A stretch of 64,000 nucleotides of DNA from NCBI GenBank assembly GCA_018266105.1, contig JAFEBA010000076.1:62265-126264 (forward strand). The letters run 5' to 3'. The stretch comes from a bacterium (GTDB taxonomy: Bacteria; Vulcanimicrobiota; Xenobia; Xenobiales; JADMJV01). Below the pieces are notes generated by a model. The model worked only from the letters and a program-made list of their open reading frames with translations, searched no databases and had not been told where the DNA came from. A program made the translations under genes and the position numbers. Below are positions 8,559-18,248 of the stretch, one piece after another (the first letter of the stretch is position 1; the number at the start of each line of letters is the position of its first letter).

Positions 8559-9413
8559 TCAGGCACCGACCTGGCCCAGCAGGCGAGCCCACTCGTTGGC
8601 CGCAACCAGCGGACCGCAAGGCTCCGGGCGTTGACGTTGGAAATCCTCCAGTGCCTGCATCAGGCCGGCCTGATCGCTGACGCAGCGCCACCAGCCACGC
8701 GGACCAGGCCCTAACTCGCCCTGAGCCCGGCGCCACTGCTCATCGTAGAGACGTTCCTGAGGCCAGAAGATCACTGGCACACCCGCCTGCACGATTTCCT
8801 GGTAGGAGTTGTAGCCTGCGGCTGAAATCACGAGTTCGGCGCCTGCCAGCAATGAAGGCAGGTCCGAGCGTTCCAGCCCCAGGTCGGGCGCCACCAGCAG
8901 AGCTCTCGAAGCCAGCCACTCGGCCATGCTGCGCTGCTGATCCAGTGGCCCGCTGCCCAACCACAACCAGCTACAGGGCCGGGGGGTCTGGACTGGCCCC
9001 ACCACCGGGCCCAGGCTGCGAGCCTGCCAGGGGTTGCGCTCACAGCCCAAAACCGCCTCATAGCGCGTCAGCGCATCCAAAACATCGCTCCGCATGGCAT
9101 ACTCGGGCTTGACCCAACGGGCAATCAGCCAGGCCGGACAAGGAAATTCGAGTTCCGCCAGTTCACCCAAAAGACCACGCGGGAAGGTGTCCACCACCAG
9201 CAAGTCCGGTTCATACTCGGCCAGCAGCCGGGAGACTGAATCGGCCAGATTCTCCTGGTTACAGAAGCTGGCCTCTAAGCCCTGAGCCCAAAGGCGCAAA
9301 CGCTCGGGAAGCAAATAATGCACACGCGCCCGAGAACCGAAGAGACCGCCCAGACGACGGCTGCGAGTGGCGTGGCCTCGACCGCCCCCCAAAGCGTAGT
9401 AGACGACCCTCAG
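8559..9413 (-). CDS. GT28/MurG-like glycosyltransferase (UDP-sugar, GT-B fold)
   Basis: The protein reads RVVYYALGGGRGHATRSRRL at the N-terminus, the glycine-rich GGGxGH motif of MurG/GT28 enzymes. The C-terminal donor region is VISAAGYNSYQEIVQAGVPV followed by FWPQERLYDEQ. No ATG, GTG or TTG precedes the glycine motif at a sensible distance: TTG 9392 cuts the first strand in two. The best fit to the family is a CTG start at 9413 overlapping the stop of the upstream gene as CTGA. The acceptor is unknown. It forms a tight operon with the two genes upstream of it. Confidence 0.8.
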   Translation of the reverse strand: MRVVYYALGGGRGHATRSRRLGGLFGSRARVHYLLPERLRLWAQGLEASFCNQENLADSVSRLLAEYEPDLLVVDTFPRGLLGELAELEFPCPAWLIARWVKPEYAMRSDVLDALTRYEAVLGCERNPWQARSLGPVVGPVQTPRPCSWLWLGSGPLDQQRSMAEWLASRALLVAPDLGLERSDLPSLLAGAELVISAAGYNSYQEIVQAGVPVIFWPQERLYDEQWRRAQGELGPGPRGWWRCVSDQAGLMQALEDFQRQRPEPCGPLVAANEWARLLGQVGA

Positions 9414-9727
9414 GTTCCGTCAAACTCGGTCTCGAAAGCTTCCAGGTCGCCGTCCGAAGCCAGCATGGCTTGATTGAGGCGCCGGCGCACGGCGGTGCCG
9501 GTGTCGTAGTCGCTAAAGACGGCCGCAGCCAGCAGAAAAGCATCGTCTCCGCCCGTAGAAACGGGAGTCGAGGCACGAAAGCAGGCGATGCAGACCACGC
9601 CACCGGCGCCAGTCTGGCGGGAATGCAGGTCGCAGATCGCCTTGCTGCAACGTCCACAAGTTCGTGTGCTCTCGCGAGTGCAAGGATGCGGATAGAGAAC
9701 TCCGGCGGACTCTTTACACTTGGCCAC
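9410..9727 (-). CDS. Small cysteine-rich (B-box-like zinc) protein
   Basis: This 105-residue protein carries CTRESTRTCGRCSKAICDLH followed by CIACF, a pattern of Cys and His pairs typical of a treble-clef or B-box-type zinc site. The C-terminal half (DAFLLAAAVFSDYDTG onward) is acidic and looks like a separate helical segment. There is no signal peptide. Its stop overlaps the proposed CTG start of the GT28-type gene, and its start is 2 bases from the stop of the exported protein upstream. Function is unknown; adaptor or DNA-binding roles are possible. Confidence 0.7.
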   Translation of the reverse strand: MAKCKESAGVLYPHPCTRESTRTCGRCSKAICDLHSRQTGAGGVVCIACFRASTPVSTGGDDAFLLAAAVFSDYDTGTAVRRRLNQAMLASDGDLEAFETEFDGT

Positions 9728-9729
9728 GG

Positions 9730-10260
9730 CTAAATTCCCAACTGACTCACGAAGAGAGTCAAGGCCGCGCGCTGGGGCGGAGTCAGCGAACCCAGGGCGA
9801 GGCCCAGGCCAATCTTCAGGTCCTGGCTGCCCTGCAGGTGAGCTCGCACCTTGCCATTCTCAGTCCAGTCCAGCCCCCCCCCGGCGGCTGAAAGTCGCCC
9901 TGAGTCGGCCTTCAGTTCCGAGCCTTTATATTTGAGGGCGCAGACCTCGTGATCCTGAGCGTCCACCACTTTGAAACCATCGCTTCGGGGCTTCACCCGT
10001 AGAAGTCGAACGCCACCGCCATCTTCCATCTCAAAACCGTCATCTTTACGCTTCAGCTTCAGCACCACCTGAGCCCCCGAGAATAGTTTGAGGCGGTCTT
10101 TCTCGACCTGAGCCGTCAGCTTCTGCCCCCCACAGATGACCTGAGTCCCATTGACTTCAAAGTCCGGACGCCCATCCCGAGTGGCCACGAAATGAACGGG
10201 GGGTTGAGCCAAAGCGAAACAAGTCAGGCAGAAAAAGAAAATAGCGGCTAAACGAAACAT
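9730..10260 (-). CDS. Exported protein of unknown function
   Basis: The 176-residue protein begins with a clear Sec signal peptide (MFRLAAIFFFCLTCFALAQ, cleavage likely after ALA). The mature part is beta-rich with repeated short strands (KLTAQVEKDRLKLFSG, VVLKLKRKDDGFEMED, RLLRVKPRSDGFKVVD), like a small beta-sandwich or barrel. It ends in a hydrophobic helix (TPPQRAALTLFVSQLGI). No family is recognised. It heads the minus-strand operon with the zinc protein and the glycosyltransferase, and is divergent from a membrane protein gene. Confidence 0.7.
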   Translation of the reverse strand: MFRLAAIFFFCLTCFALAQPPVHFVATRDGRPDFEVNGTQVICGGQKLTAQVEKDRLKLFSGAQVVLKLKRKDDGFEMEDGGGVRLLRVKPRSDGFKVVDAQDHEVCALKYKGSELKADSGRLSAAGGGLDWTENGKVRAHLQGSQDLKIGLGLALGSLTPPQRAALTLFVSQLGI

Positions 10261-10317
10261 CAGCGGAGGTTTCTTGCGGCGAAAATGATTCCCTCCAGGC
10301 CCGGCGAAAGCTTCCGT

Positions 10318-11163
10318 ATGGATAAGCGCTATGCCAAAGGACGGCTGCAGCTCGAAGGCCCTTGGGCCAGCCTGCGTTCACAACTGGACGAAATCTCCAG
10401 AAATGATTCCAAAGCCGAGACCCAGGTAGCCTCTTCCAATCGCACCGGCTGTTGGGGACTGGCCCTGATTTTCGTCGGTATTTTTACGACCGCGCTGGGC
10501 ATCGGTATTCCAATTCTTATTCTGGGTGCGGCGCTGGCCGTCTACGGCTTCGGCCGCAGCGCCTCGGCTCGACAGTATGATCTGGAAAACATGCGCTACC
10601 AATTGCCGATGGAAATCCTGGACAAGCTGGCCGTGGACCTGGATCAGGCACGACCCATCTCTCTCACGATCGACTTTCGCGCCAGCCAGTCACCACAATT
10701 TGTGCAAAAAACCGAGCAAAACAAATTTTTGATCTTTAGCAGCGGGCCCAAGATCACCTATTTCAGCCATCCCTGGCTGGAGCTGGCGGCCTGCACCGTG
10801 GATGGCCATCGGATCAAGCTCAGCCTGACCAGAGAGGGCTCCTATAAAGAGGTGGCCAAGCGCAAGCGCACCAAGACCCGCCTGCGCTTTTACGATGTCG
10901 TCAGCTCGGTGGTGCGCCCTCCAGCCGGTCAGGAATGGACGGCGGGCTCGCTAGATAAGCCGGGACGAGCAGGCTTGCGAACCTTTCAGGCCCGAGTCAC
11001 TTCGCAGGGGGTGGCCGTGAAAGCCGCGGGTCCGATCTATTCGGTCGTTTGCAATCGAGGCACACTGACCAGTGGCTCTTATATTCACGCGCTGGACGTT
11101 CTGGGTGTTCTAATTGCTTGTTTTCGAGGCATTACCGGAGCGAAGGAATCGAATTTCGCTTAA
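10318..11163 (+). CDS. Membrane protein of unknown function
   Basis: From ATG 10318 the protein has 281 residues; ATG 10285 is an upstream alternative but leaves almost no gap to the divergent gene. A long hydrophobic stretch at about residues 45-80 (WGLALIFVGIFTTALGIG... through ILGAALAVYGFG) forms one or two membrane helices. The rest is a soluble domain with many short beta strands and a basic patch (AKRKRTKTRLRF). No motif is recognised. The gene is followed by 133 bases without a gene before the TamB-like gene. Confidence 0.65.
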   Translation: MDKRYAKGRLQLEGPWASLRSQLDEISRNDSKAETQVASSNRTGCWGLALIFVGIFTTALGIGIPILILGAALAVYGFGRSASARQYDLENMRYQLPMEILDKLAVDLDQARPISLTIDFRASQSPQFVQKTEQNKFLIFSSGPKITYFSHPWLELAACTVDGHRIKLSLTREGSYKEVAKRKRTKTRLRFYDVVSSVVRPPAGQEWTAGSLDKPGRAGLRTFQARVTSQGVAVKAAGPIYSVVCNRGTLTSGSYIHALDVLGVLIACFRGITGAKESNFA

Positions 11164-11296
11164 GCAGAACTTGAACAGGATTCTAGCCCCTGCCGGGCAA
11201 ACCGAAGAACTGTTCGACCTGTACGTACCGGCACGCATGGTACACCTGCCCGTATCCGAACAGTACAGTGTCGACGTAATGTAGCCTGGCTGATTC

Positions 11297-14200
11297 ATGA
11301 AAAAGGCGACGATCCTTAGAATACTCCGAGTGATGGCGCGATTTGCGCTCATCTCACTGGGAATTTTTTTGGTGCTCTTGGTGGGCGCCTTTATCATCGC
11401 GTACTTCTCTGCCGGCAGCCTGATCAATTATTACGGTAAGCAAATCGCTCGCAGTTTCAACGTTCAGCTCGACATTCATCGCAGTCACCTGAACGGCCTC
11501 ACACTGGTCTTAGAGGGCGTGTCGATTCAAAGCCAGCAGGGACTTCCTCTGGCTCGTATCGACCGGCTGGAAGCCCCCCTCCACCCGTATTCCGGTTTCT
11601 TCTTTGGGACCTCACGCTGGGTCAGCGATATCCGGCTGGTGCATCCCCGTCTGGAGCTGGCTTACGGACCGGATGGCCGACTCAACTGGGATACGGTGAC
11701 CTTCCCTCGCCGCTTGAAGGATCGACCGTTGGAAATGGCTTACCGTGGTCATGTCCAAATCCTGAATGGAGAGCTGGTCCTGCACGACCAACGCCAGACC
11801 AGCTTCCTGGCGGAAGTCGACACCATCAACGCTCTGCTGGACTGGCAGCCGGAGCAAAGCTGGAGCCTGCGCGGCAAGGCCATGGGAGACAAGCTGGGAA
11901 TTGCGGCGGCAGCTGATCCAGATGAGCCGGTTCAGGCCGAACTCGCATTTCACCAACTCGGCCTGGACAGTTTCCTGACCCACCCTGCCCTGTCCAGTTC
12001 TGTGCTGATCACAGGCTCCAGCGCCAATGGCAGCCTGACTTTAAGAGTCCCGCTTCAGAATCCCAGGGCCCTGCTGGCCATGGGGCAAATGGACCTGAGC
12101 GCGCAGACCGTCGACTTACTGGCTCCCAATCAACATTTCAAGAAATTGTCGGCGCGGGTGAAGTTGCTGGGCGGCTCTCTGGACATTTTGCGGTCTCAGC
12201 TACTGTGGCGTGACCAACTCGTGAAAATCAGCGGTCAGGTTCGGCCTGACCCGAAAAGCGCCGACTCCTGGGTTCATTTGAACGTTAAAGCCGGCCCGCT
12301 CGCCTTGAAATCTTTGGCAGCGGCCTATCCCAAGCTGCCTCAATTCAAATCGGGGCAGGGCTGGGTGGATGTTCTGGTGGATGGCTCCCTGAGCGATCCC
12401 AGCCTGGCCGGGCGAATCAAGGCTCGCGATCTGAAAGTCGTCGTTCCGGAGCAGTCGGAACAAACGGCCGGTCTGCGCGACCTGGTGGCAGACTTCGAGC
12501 TGGACAGCAACAGTCTGCATCTGAAGAAAGTCCAAGGCCACACCGAACAGGGTGAACCCGTGGACGGACACGGCTGGCTTTTTCGCAACCAGGACCAAGA
12601 TCTCTACCTGAGGCTGAACGGAGGCGCCTCAGAACTTCGACGCATTTCGCCGTTTCTGGCCGGAGCCCAGGACCTCAACCTGACCGCTTTGGGCACGACC
12701 AGTCAACCAGTGCTGGCAGGCCAGGCAAGCCTGAACGGACTGCCGGCCAACCCTCTGGGAGCCAGCAGCGGTCGTGGCCACTTCTGGGTGGACCAGCAAT
12801 CGGCCATGCTCTATGGCGCGACCCTGTATAGCCCGGGGGGACAGATGGCCGTGCCCTGGGCCCTGCTGGACTATCGCAACGGCGACCTGGCCGCCGAAGC
12901 AGTGCTGGACAACTATCAACTCAATCAGAACGGAGCCAGCGCCCGAGTCAATGCGGTGGCCCAACTGGTGGGCAACCTCAAAACCCATCAGATGGCAGGT
13001 TCCGCCTATCTCGACCACAGTCTGGTCCAGGCGCCCGGCTTGCCCCCACTGGAAAACGTAAACGGCCTGGTCGGTCTGCAGGACGGCCAGATCATGATTC
13101 CCCACATCGAAGCCAGCAGCGGCGGCGACCAGTTTTCTCTAACTGGCCTGCTGGAAGGTCAGCGAGGCCAGTTCTTTGTGTCCGCTCCTCAATTCCAGGC
13201 CAACCGCTACATTGCCGGCGCACCCGCGGGAATACGCAGCCTCAACGCCGAGGCCGAGCTCAACGGCCGCGAAGTGGTCGGATTTCGGGCCGCCTCCAGA
13301 GGAGGAGGCGGCGACGCCTATGCCGTCGGCCGCTGGTTGCCCGGCCGCAGCCCTGAGATCTTCGCCCAATTCGTCAACCTGAAACTGCCCTATCGAAACC
13401 AATCGGTCGACGGTGAAGTGGCCACCTTCTGGGAAAACAATCACCTGGGCTACATTTACGGTCTCAGGCCGGATAGGGCTTCCTGGCAGAACTGGATCGC
13501 CGGGCGCGGTTATGTGGTGGGCAGCCGGCTGCAGATGGTGGACAACGTTCTGAATATGCCGGCCTCCGTTCCGACGGCCAGCACCACTCTTCAGGGTGAA
13601 GGCAGATCCTATTCCTATTTTGGCCCCTTGGAAGGTCCTCCTCTTACGCACCGATCCGTGCCTTTGGAAAGCTGGCAGAGTGGTGGAAGCCTGTCCTTCA
13701 ACGGGGGCTTCGACCTGGGCAACCGACGGCTTTATAACCTCAAGGTCAAGGGACGCGGCCTGAATATCAATCAAATCAGCAGCTGGTTCGGCCCCATGGT
13801 GCTGCCCAACTGGTATCAGCAACTGGGCGTGCAGATGAAAGAAGTGCTGCTGGATGTGGACGGTCAGGCCAACGGCCTGATCAGCTCCCCTCAGCTGAGT
13901 GGCTCCCTTCGTTCGCCCTGGACTCGACTGGCTCGTTTGAACGGGGACCACCTGGAATCCACCGCTTTCTCCTGGCGAGCCGACGCCAGCTACAACAAGG
14001 GTCAGTTGACCTTACTGAGCCTGCTCTCGCCCAACTCAATGGACGGACGGCTGCTGGCCTGGAAAGGTCCGCGCACGGGCGGAGCGCCAGATGCCGACTG
14101 GCTGCGAGCTCGTGTAACCATGGACAAGTCTTATGCTTGGAATGGATGGATCCGCGCTCAAGCCTTCCCGATGGCGGCCGCGCGCTGGCTGGTCCCGCTC

Positions 14201-17200
14201 TGGCTTGCAGATAAACTGCCCTCGGGGGTGCTATCCACCGATGCCAAAGGGCTTCAAATTGGCGGTAACCTCTACGAACCCCAGATCGCGGGACGCGTCA
14301 ATCTCAATCAGGGCAGCTTCTGGACGGGCTTTGACTATGTGCCGATCGACGAAGCCTACGTGGATTTTGCCAGCGGCCGCCGTGCGATTTCGCTTTCCCG
14401 CTTTCACCTCAAATCAGCCGGACTGACCCTGGAGGGACGCGGCAACCGAACTGCCGACGGCACCATGAGCGGGCAGCTCTGGGCCGACGATCTGACCCTG
14501 GAAACGCTCAGCCAATTTGGGTTTGATACTCACGGCTGGACCGGAACGGTGGATGCCGCCCTGACTTTCCGCGACACCAAAGGCAATGCCCCCGAAGCCT
14601 GGTTGGCGGTCCAGGGTGAAAACCTGCGTTCCAATATGGACGGAGTCTTCGGGATCCGCCGCCTGGTGCTGGGTCAGGTCGACCGAAATCTCAACGGAAT
14701 CCCTTTCACCACCGCCGAGAAGGGGATCGGACTGCAGATGCACGGCCGCGAGGTGACGGTCAATCTGCCTCCCCAAGGAGCAGAAGTTGAATGGGATACG
14801 CCCACACCCAGTCGAGCGGTGGCTCACGGTCAGTTTGCCTGGAGCGCGCTGCCGAAGGCCAGCCAGAAACCGCTGGACTGGTTACGCTCGCCCCAGGGGC
14901 CCAGCTTTGGCACCAAGAGCGAGCCTTTTAAGCTAGAAGTGGACGACTTCTCCTGGGCGCTGGTAAAGCAACTGCTGGCCTTGGAAGCGGACCGAAGAGT
15001 CGGAGCTTTCACAGGCGATTTAGAGCTATTGGGTCAGTATTACGAGCAACATCGAGTCAAGCACCCTAAGCTGTCGAGCAAGCCTCTTATTTCGGCCAAT
15101 CTGGAGAAAATGATTCTGGAGGGACCGGGAGCGGTCTGGTCGGGGGTGCAGCTGGCCAGCCCCATGGTGCTGGCCTACCAGGTAGTGCCCGGCGCGGGCT
15201 GGATGCACCTGAAGCCCACCACTCTGGAGTTCTTTCATCGAGTCATTCCCCGAAACAATACCAACAATCTCAACTTAAGCTCTGGTGCACCCGATACTTT
15301 TCAGTCAAATAAGAACAATGTGGCTCAAAACGACGCGCGCTTGAAGCCGGTCGACCCAACCATCGCCCAGGCCTCTCCCCAGGAAGTCAAAGGCAAGCTC
15401 AACCTGGAAGCCTCTTTTGTGGCCATGGAAAACCCTGGCGCCAAGAAACTGGCCAGCTTAAGCCCGGACCAGAATCTGCACGCCTCCCTGGAAGAAGTCG
15501 ATTTGCAGAACCTCTCCTTCCTCTTCCCGGCCCTGAATCGCCTGGGCGGGACCGTCAGCAAAGTAGAACTCACCGAACAAGGACCCTTTATTCAACCCGA
15601 CGCAAAGCTGACCATCTCGGCCCAAAGCGTGCAAATCCAGGGCCTGAACATCACCGCCGCCCAGGGTTCAGCGCGACTCACGGCGGACGCCCCGGGCCGG
15701 CTGAACCTGGCCCTGGGCGAAGGCAATGAGGAGCTGCGACTGCTCCTGGGCGCGGACAATGACCTGAACCAGGCCCTGCGTCTGCAAGGCAAGGCGATGA
15801 TGGACTTTGATCGTCTCTTGCTGCCCAAAAGTCCCACTCTGGTGGCCAGCACCAGTGGTTGGAGCCTGACCGACAAGAGTGAATTTGACCTGAGCGCCCA
15901 GCTCAACGATAGTCAGATGCGCTTGCTATCAGCCTTCGCTCCCGACCCGGAACGCAGTCGTCTGAGCGGTAACCTGGTTGGGGTCATGCAGCTCAAAGGC
16001 ACCTCGGCCAACCCCGAATTGACCGGTTCGCTGGCCATCGAAAACGGCGGATTTAGCCATCCCGACCTATCCACTCCTTTAAGCGGCCTCAACTTGCTGG
16101 CCCGCTTCGAACGCGTGCCCGGAGCTCAGGCGGAGCAAACCGAAGCCTTACTGCAAATGGGGCAGAGCGTGGTGGGCCGTCTGACCCTTGACAAATTCGA
16201 GGGCTACCTGGGCGGGCAGATGTTCCAAGGCAAGGGAAAAGCTGAAGCCGTGGGACGAAAGCCAACCTTCCTGGACTTTGCCTTTGACGGTCAGGACCTG
16301 CCAATCCGCTGGAGCGGCTTCATGGACGGCCAGGCCAATGTTCACCTGACCCTGACCGGCAAACAGATGCCCGGAGAGCTGGGCTTAACCCCCTTCCTGT
16401 CCGGACGAGTGGAACTCCCTCAGGCCAACCTGACGATTCCCGACGAGGAATCGATGGCCAGCCTGCTGGCTCTGGCCCACGGGCGCTCCAATCACCGTAA
16501 GTTCGATTACGACGTGGATCTGAGCCTGGGGAACGATGTTTTCGGCAACTACATGGGTTCGAGCGTGCGAGCTCAGGGCGACTTGAAGATCACCCCCTCG
16601 CTGGCCCATTCTCGACCCTCAGTCAACGGTGAACTGTTCCTATCACGCGGTGTCATCCGTATTCCCATCTACGGCATCAACTTCCGTGTGCGTCAAGGCT
16701 ATGCCTATTTTGAAGACGACTTCATCCCGCGTCTGGACAACCTGGAAGCGGATAGCACCATCGGGACCTATCAAATTACGGCTCGCTTTGACGGCAAATG
16801 GCCGAATGTACGAGCCGACCTTTACGCTAACCCCCCCTTGCCCGAATCCGATATTCGTTCCATCATTGGCCTGGGCGCCTTACCCGGCAACGGACCCTAC
16901 TCAAGCACCTCCACATTGGTCAGCAACTCAGTGCAGAACCCCAACGGCAACACTTTCCTGGTCAACCAGGGAGTCTCGCTGCTCAGCAACATGCTCACCC
17001 AGCAGCTCACTCAAGGCATCGGCCGCCTGCTCTTTGCCTCGGAAGTATCGCTGGACATCCTTCCCTCCTCAGAATACGCCTTACGAGTCGCCAAATCACT
17101 CAATGACAAGGACACTCTGCTGCTGACCTTTGCCCAGGCCATCGGTGTGACCCGCTTCAACGGCCGGCTCACTCAGTATGGCATAGAGTATCGCTTTCAA

Positions 17201-17278
17201 CCCAATCTATTGAGCCGAATCACGTTGAACAACTACGGTCAGGCCCAGATCTGGTTCCAAGGAGTGGTGCGCTTCTAA
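11297..17278 (+). CDS. TamB/AsmA-like giant envelope protein
   Basis: The 1993-residue protein has one N-terminal membrane anchor (about residues 10-38, LISLGIFLVLLVGAFIIAYF) followed by an AsmA-type segment. A very long stretch of repetitive amphipathic beta structure comes next. The C-terminus is the DUF490/TamB signature: PLPESDIRSIIGLG, then LFASEVSLDILPS and YGIEYRFQPN..., ending in an aromatic residue. TamB-family proteins bridge inner and outer membranes and are thought to move phospholipids, and they partner with an Omp85 protein. The only Omp85 in the window is BamA about 9 kb downstream. An Asn/Gln-rich low-complexity stretch lies near residues 1317-1345. Confidence 0.88.
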   Translation: MKKATILRILRVMARFALISLGIFLVLLVGAFIIAYFSAGSLINYYGKQIARSFNVQLDIHRSHLNGLTLVLEGVSIQSQQGLPLARIDRLEAPLHPYSGFFFGTSRWVSDIRLVHPRLELAYGPDGRLNWDTVTFPRRLKDRPLEMAYRGHVQILNGELVLHDQRQTSFLAEVDTINALLDWQPEQSWSLRGKAMGDKLGIAAAADPDEPVQAELAFHQLGLDSFLTHPALSSSVLITGSSANGSLTLRVPLQNPRALLAMGQMDLSAQTVDLLAPNQHFKKLSARVKLLGGSLDILRSQLLWRDQLVKISGQVRPDPKSADSWVHLNVKAGPLALKSLAAAYPKLPQFKSGQGWVDVLVDGSLSDPSLAGRIKARDLKVVVPEQSEQTAGLRDLVADFELDSNSLHLKKVQGHTEQGEPVDGHGWLFRNQDQDLYLRLNGGASELRRISPFLAGAQDLNLTALGTTSQPVLAGQASLNGLPANPLGASSGRGHFWVDQQSAMLYGATLYSPGGQMAVPWALLDYRNGDLAAEAVLDNYQLNQNGASARVNAVAQLVGNLKTHQMAGSAYLDHSLVQAPGLPPLENVNGLVGLQDGQIMIPHIEASSGGDQFSLTGLLEGQRGQFFVSAPQFQANRYIAGAPAGIRSLNAEAELNGREVVGFRAASRGGGGDAYAVGRWLPGRSPEIFAQFVNLKLPYRNQSVDGEVATFWENNHLGYIYGLRPDRASWQNWIAGRGYVVGSRLQMVDNVLNMPASVPTASTTLQGEGRSYSYFGPLEGPPLTHRSVPLESWQSGGSLSFNGGFDLGNRRLYNLKVKGRGLNINQISSWFGPMVLPNWYQQLGVQMKEVLLDVDGQANGLISSPQLSGSLRSPWTRLARLNGDHLESTAFSWRADASYNKGQLTLLSLLSPNSMDGRLLAWKGPRTGGAPDADWLRARVTMDKSYAWNGWIRAQAFPMAAARWLVPLWLADKLPSGVLSTDAKGLQIGGNLYEPQIAGRVNLNQGSFWTGFDYVPIDEAYVDFASGRRAISLSRFHLKSAGLTLEGRGNRTADGTMSGQLWADDLTLETLSQFGFDTHGWTGTVDAALTFRDTKGNAPEAWLAVQGENLRSNMDGVFGIRRLVLGQVDRNLNGIPFTTAEKGIGLQMHGREVTVNLPPQGAEVEWDTPTPSRAVAHGQFAWSALPKASQKPLDWLRSPQGPSFGTKSEPFKLEVDDFSWALVKQLLALEADRRVGAFTGDLELLGQYYEQHRVKHPKLSSKPLISANLEKMILEGPGAVWSGVQLASPMVLAYQVVPGAGWMHLKPTTLEFFHRVIPRNNTNNLNLSSGAPDTFQSNKNNVAQNDARLKPVDPTIAQASPQEVKGKLNLEASFVAMENPGAKKLASLSPDQNLHASLEEVDLQNLSFLFPALNRLGGTVSKVELTEQGPFIQPDAKLTISAQSVQIQGLNITAAQGSARLTADAPGRLNLALGEGNEELRLLLGADNDLNQALRLQGKAMMDFDRLLLPKSPTLVASTSGWSLTDKSEFDLSAQLNDSQMRLLSAFAPDPERSRLSGNLVGVMQLKGTSANPELTGSLAIENGGFSHPDLSTPLSGLNLLARFERVPGAQAEQTEALLQMGQSVVGRLTLDKFEGYLGGQMFQGKGKAEAVGRKPTFLDFAFDGQDLPIRWSGFMDGQANVHLTLTGKQMPGELGLTPFLSGRVELPQANLTIPDEESMASLLALAHGRSNHRKFDYDVDLSLGNDVFGNYMGSSVRAQGDLKITPSLAHSRPSVNGELFLSRGVIRIPIYGINFRVRQGYAYFEDDFIPRLDNLEADSTIGTYQITARFDGKWPNVRADLYANPPLPESDIRSIIGLGALPGNGPYSSTSTLVSNSVQNPNGNTFLVNQGVSLLSNMLTQQLTQGIGRLLFASEVSLDILPSSEYALRVAKSLNDKDTLLLTFAQAIGVTRFNGRLTQYGIEYRFQPNLLSRITLNNYGQAQIWFQGVVRF

Positions 17279-17293
17279 ACGAACAGCCCAACC

Positions 17294-17584
17294 ATGTTTA
17301 TCGGAATCGCCCGATTCACGCTTTTTCTCAATGAGCAACCGCACTCTCTCAAGGAGAAGCGTTCGGTGGTTAGCAAGATTCGCGAAGCTCTGAAGAATCG
17401 TCTACAGGTCTCAGCTGCCGAAGTCGGTTTGCAGGACGTCTGGCAACGGGCCGCCATCGGCGTCGCCTGTGTGAGCTCGGATAAGAAAGTGGCCGAGAAA
17501 ATGCTGGACGAGGTGCGAAGATTGATCGAAAGCTATCCCCAGGTGGAAATTACCGAGGAGGAACGCGATGTTGACGCCTGGTGA
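17294..17584 (+). CDS. DUF503 (YlxP-like) family protein
   Basis: This 96-residue protein has the DUF503 pattern: an N-terminal strand, the SLKEKRSVVSKIREALKNR helix, an AAEVGLQDVWQRAAIGVACV block and a last helix of the form VEKMLDEVRRLIE. Members are small ferredoxin-fold proteins, often beside rbfA/nusA and linked loosely to ribosome function. Here the gene sits 15 bases behind the TamB-like gene and overlaps the next gene. Confidence 0.85.
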   Translation: MFIGIARFTLFLNEQPHSLKEKRSVVSKIREALKNRLQVSAAEVGLQDVWQRAAIGVACVSSDKKVAEKMLDEVRRLIESYPQVEITEEERDVDAW

Positions 17585-18248
17585 CCTGGGCTTCCTGCGG
17601 GGAGCCATCTTTGCGCAACTCGAAAGCCGCACCCAGGCGCTGCCGATTCCGGCCGATCACCCTCAGCGCGACTGGTTGGAATGGCTGGAGGTCCCTCTAA
17701 CTCCAGGCGAACTTTCTGCCCTGGACTGTCAGCCCATCGGCCCCACCGCACAGGAACTGCGCGCTGGAGGCATCCTGCCCGAGGTCGTTTATGCTTGCCT
17801 GGTCCAGACCTGGTGGCATCCAGGTCAGGAGGATTGGGTGGCCCGCACCCGCTCCGAGATCTATGCATGCTTTGATTCAAAAGAAGTTCAGCAGCCGGGC
17901 TGGGAACTCGATCGTGAGGCCATCGACCGAGTCAACGCATACCGGTTGCAGGAGCTGACTCCAGGCGAGCTGCTTCAAGCCTCCCGCGAGTTTTGGACGG
18001 GTGATTGCAATGAGATTGAGCGTATGGAGGGCTGGTTGCTCCTGCATCTCGACCACTTCCGCAGACTTCAAGATGTGGCCGACTGCCTCTTCCCCTTCCA
18101 CTACCAGGGCGACCCTCGTCTGGGTCTGAGCGACCAGGAAGCCCGCCGCTGGCTGTGCGTCCCGGACGAGGTAGATTTCATGGACGCCACACAAATTCTT
18201 GGTCCAGAACGAGTCGCCCGCTTGCTAGGGGAGGAGAGTATCAGATGA
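17568..18248 (+). CDS. Unknown cytoplasmic protein
   Basis: A 226-residue acidic, tryptophan-rich, mostly helical protein with no signal peptide or membrane segment. LTPGDL and LTPGEL elements recur (residues 2-7, about 44-49 and about 130-135), perhaps marking weak internal repeats. It overlaps the DUF503 gene by 17 bases and its stop overlaps the ATG of the following exported protein (ATGA). No family is recognised. Confidence 0.65.
   Translation: MLTPGDLGFLRGAIFAQLESRTQALPIPADHPQRDWLEWLEVPLTPGELSALDCQPIGPTAQELRAGGILPEVVYACLVQTWWHPGQEDWVARTRSEIYACFDSKEVQQPGWELDREAIDRVNAYRLQELTPGELLQASREFWTGDCNEIERMEGWLLLHLDHFRRLQDVADCLFPFHYQGDPRLGLSDQEARRWLCVPDEVDFMDATQILGPERVARLLGEESIR

Noticed and set aside
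11164..11296. 133-base gap before the TamB-like gene, with three GAACAG/CTGTTC copies
   Set aside because: Six-base matches in irregular spacing are not convincing as an operator, and no clear promoter pair was found.
13139..13951. 270-codon minus-strand frame inside the TamB-like gene
   Set aside because: The plus-strand protein is continuous through this region and the antisense text has no domain.
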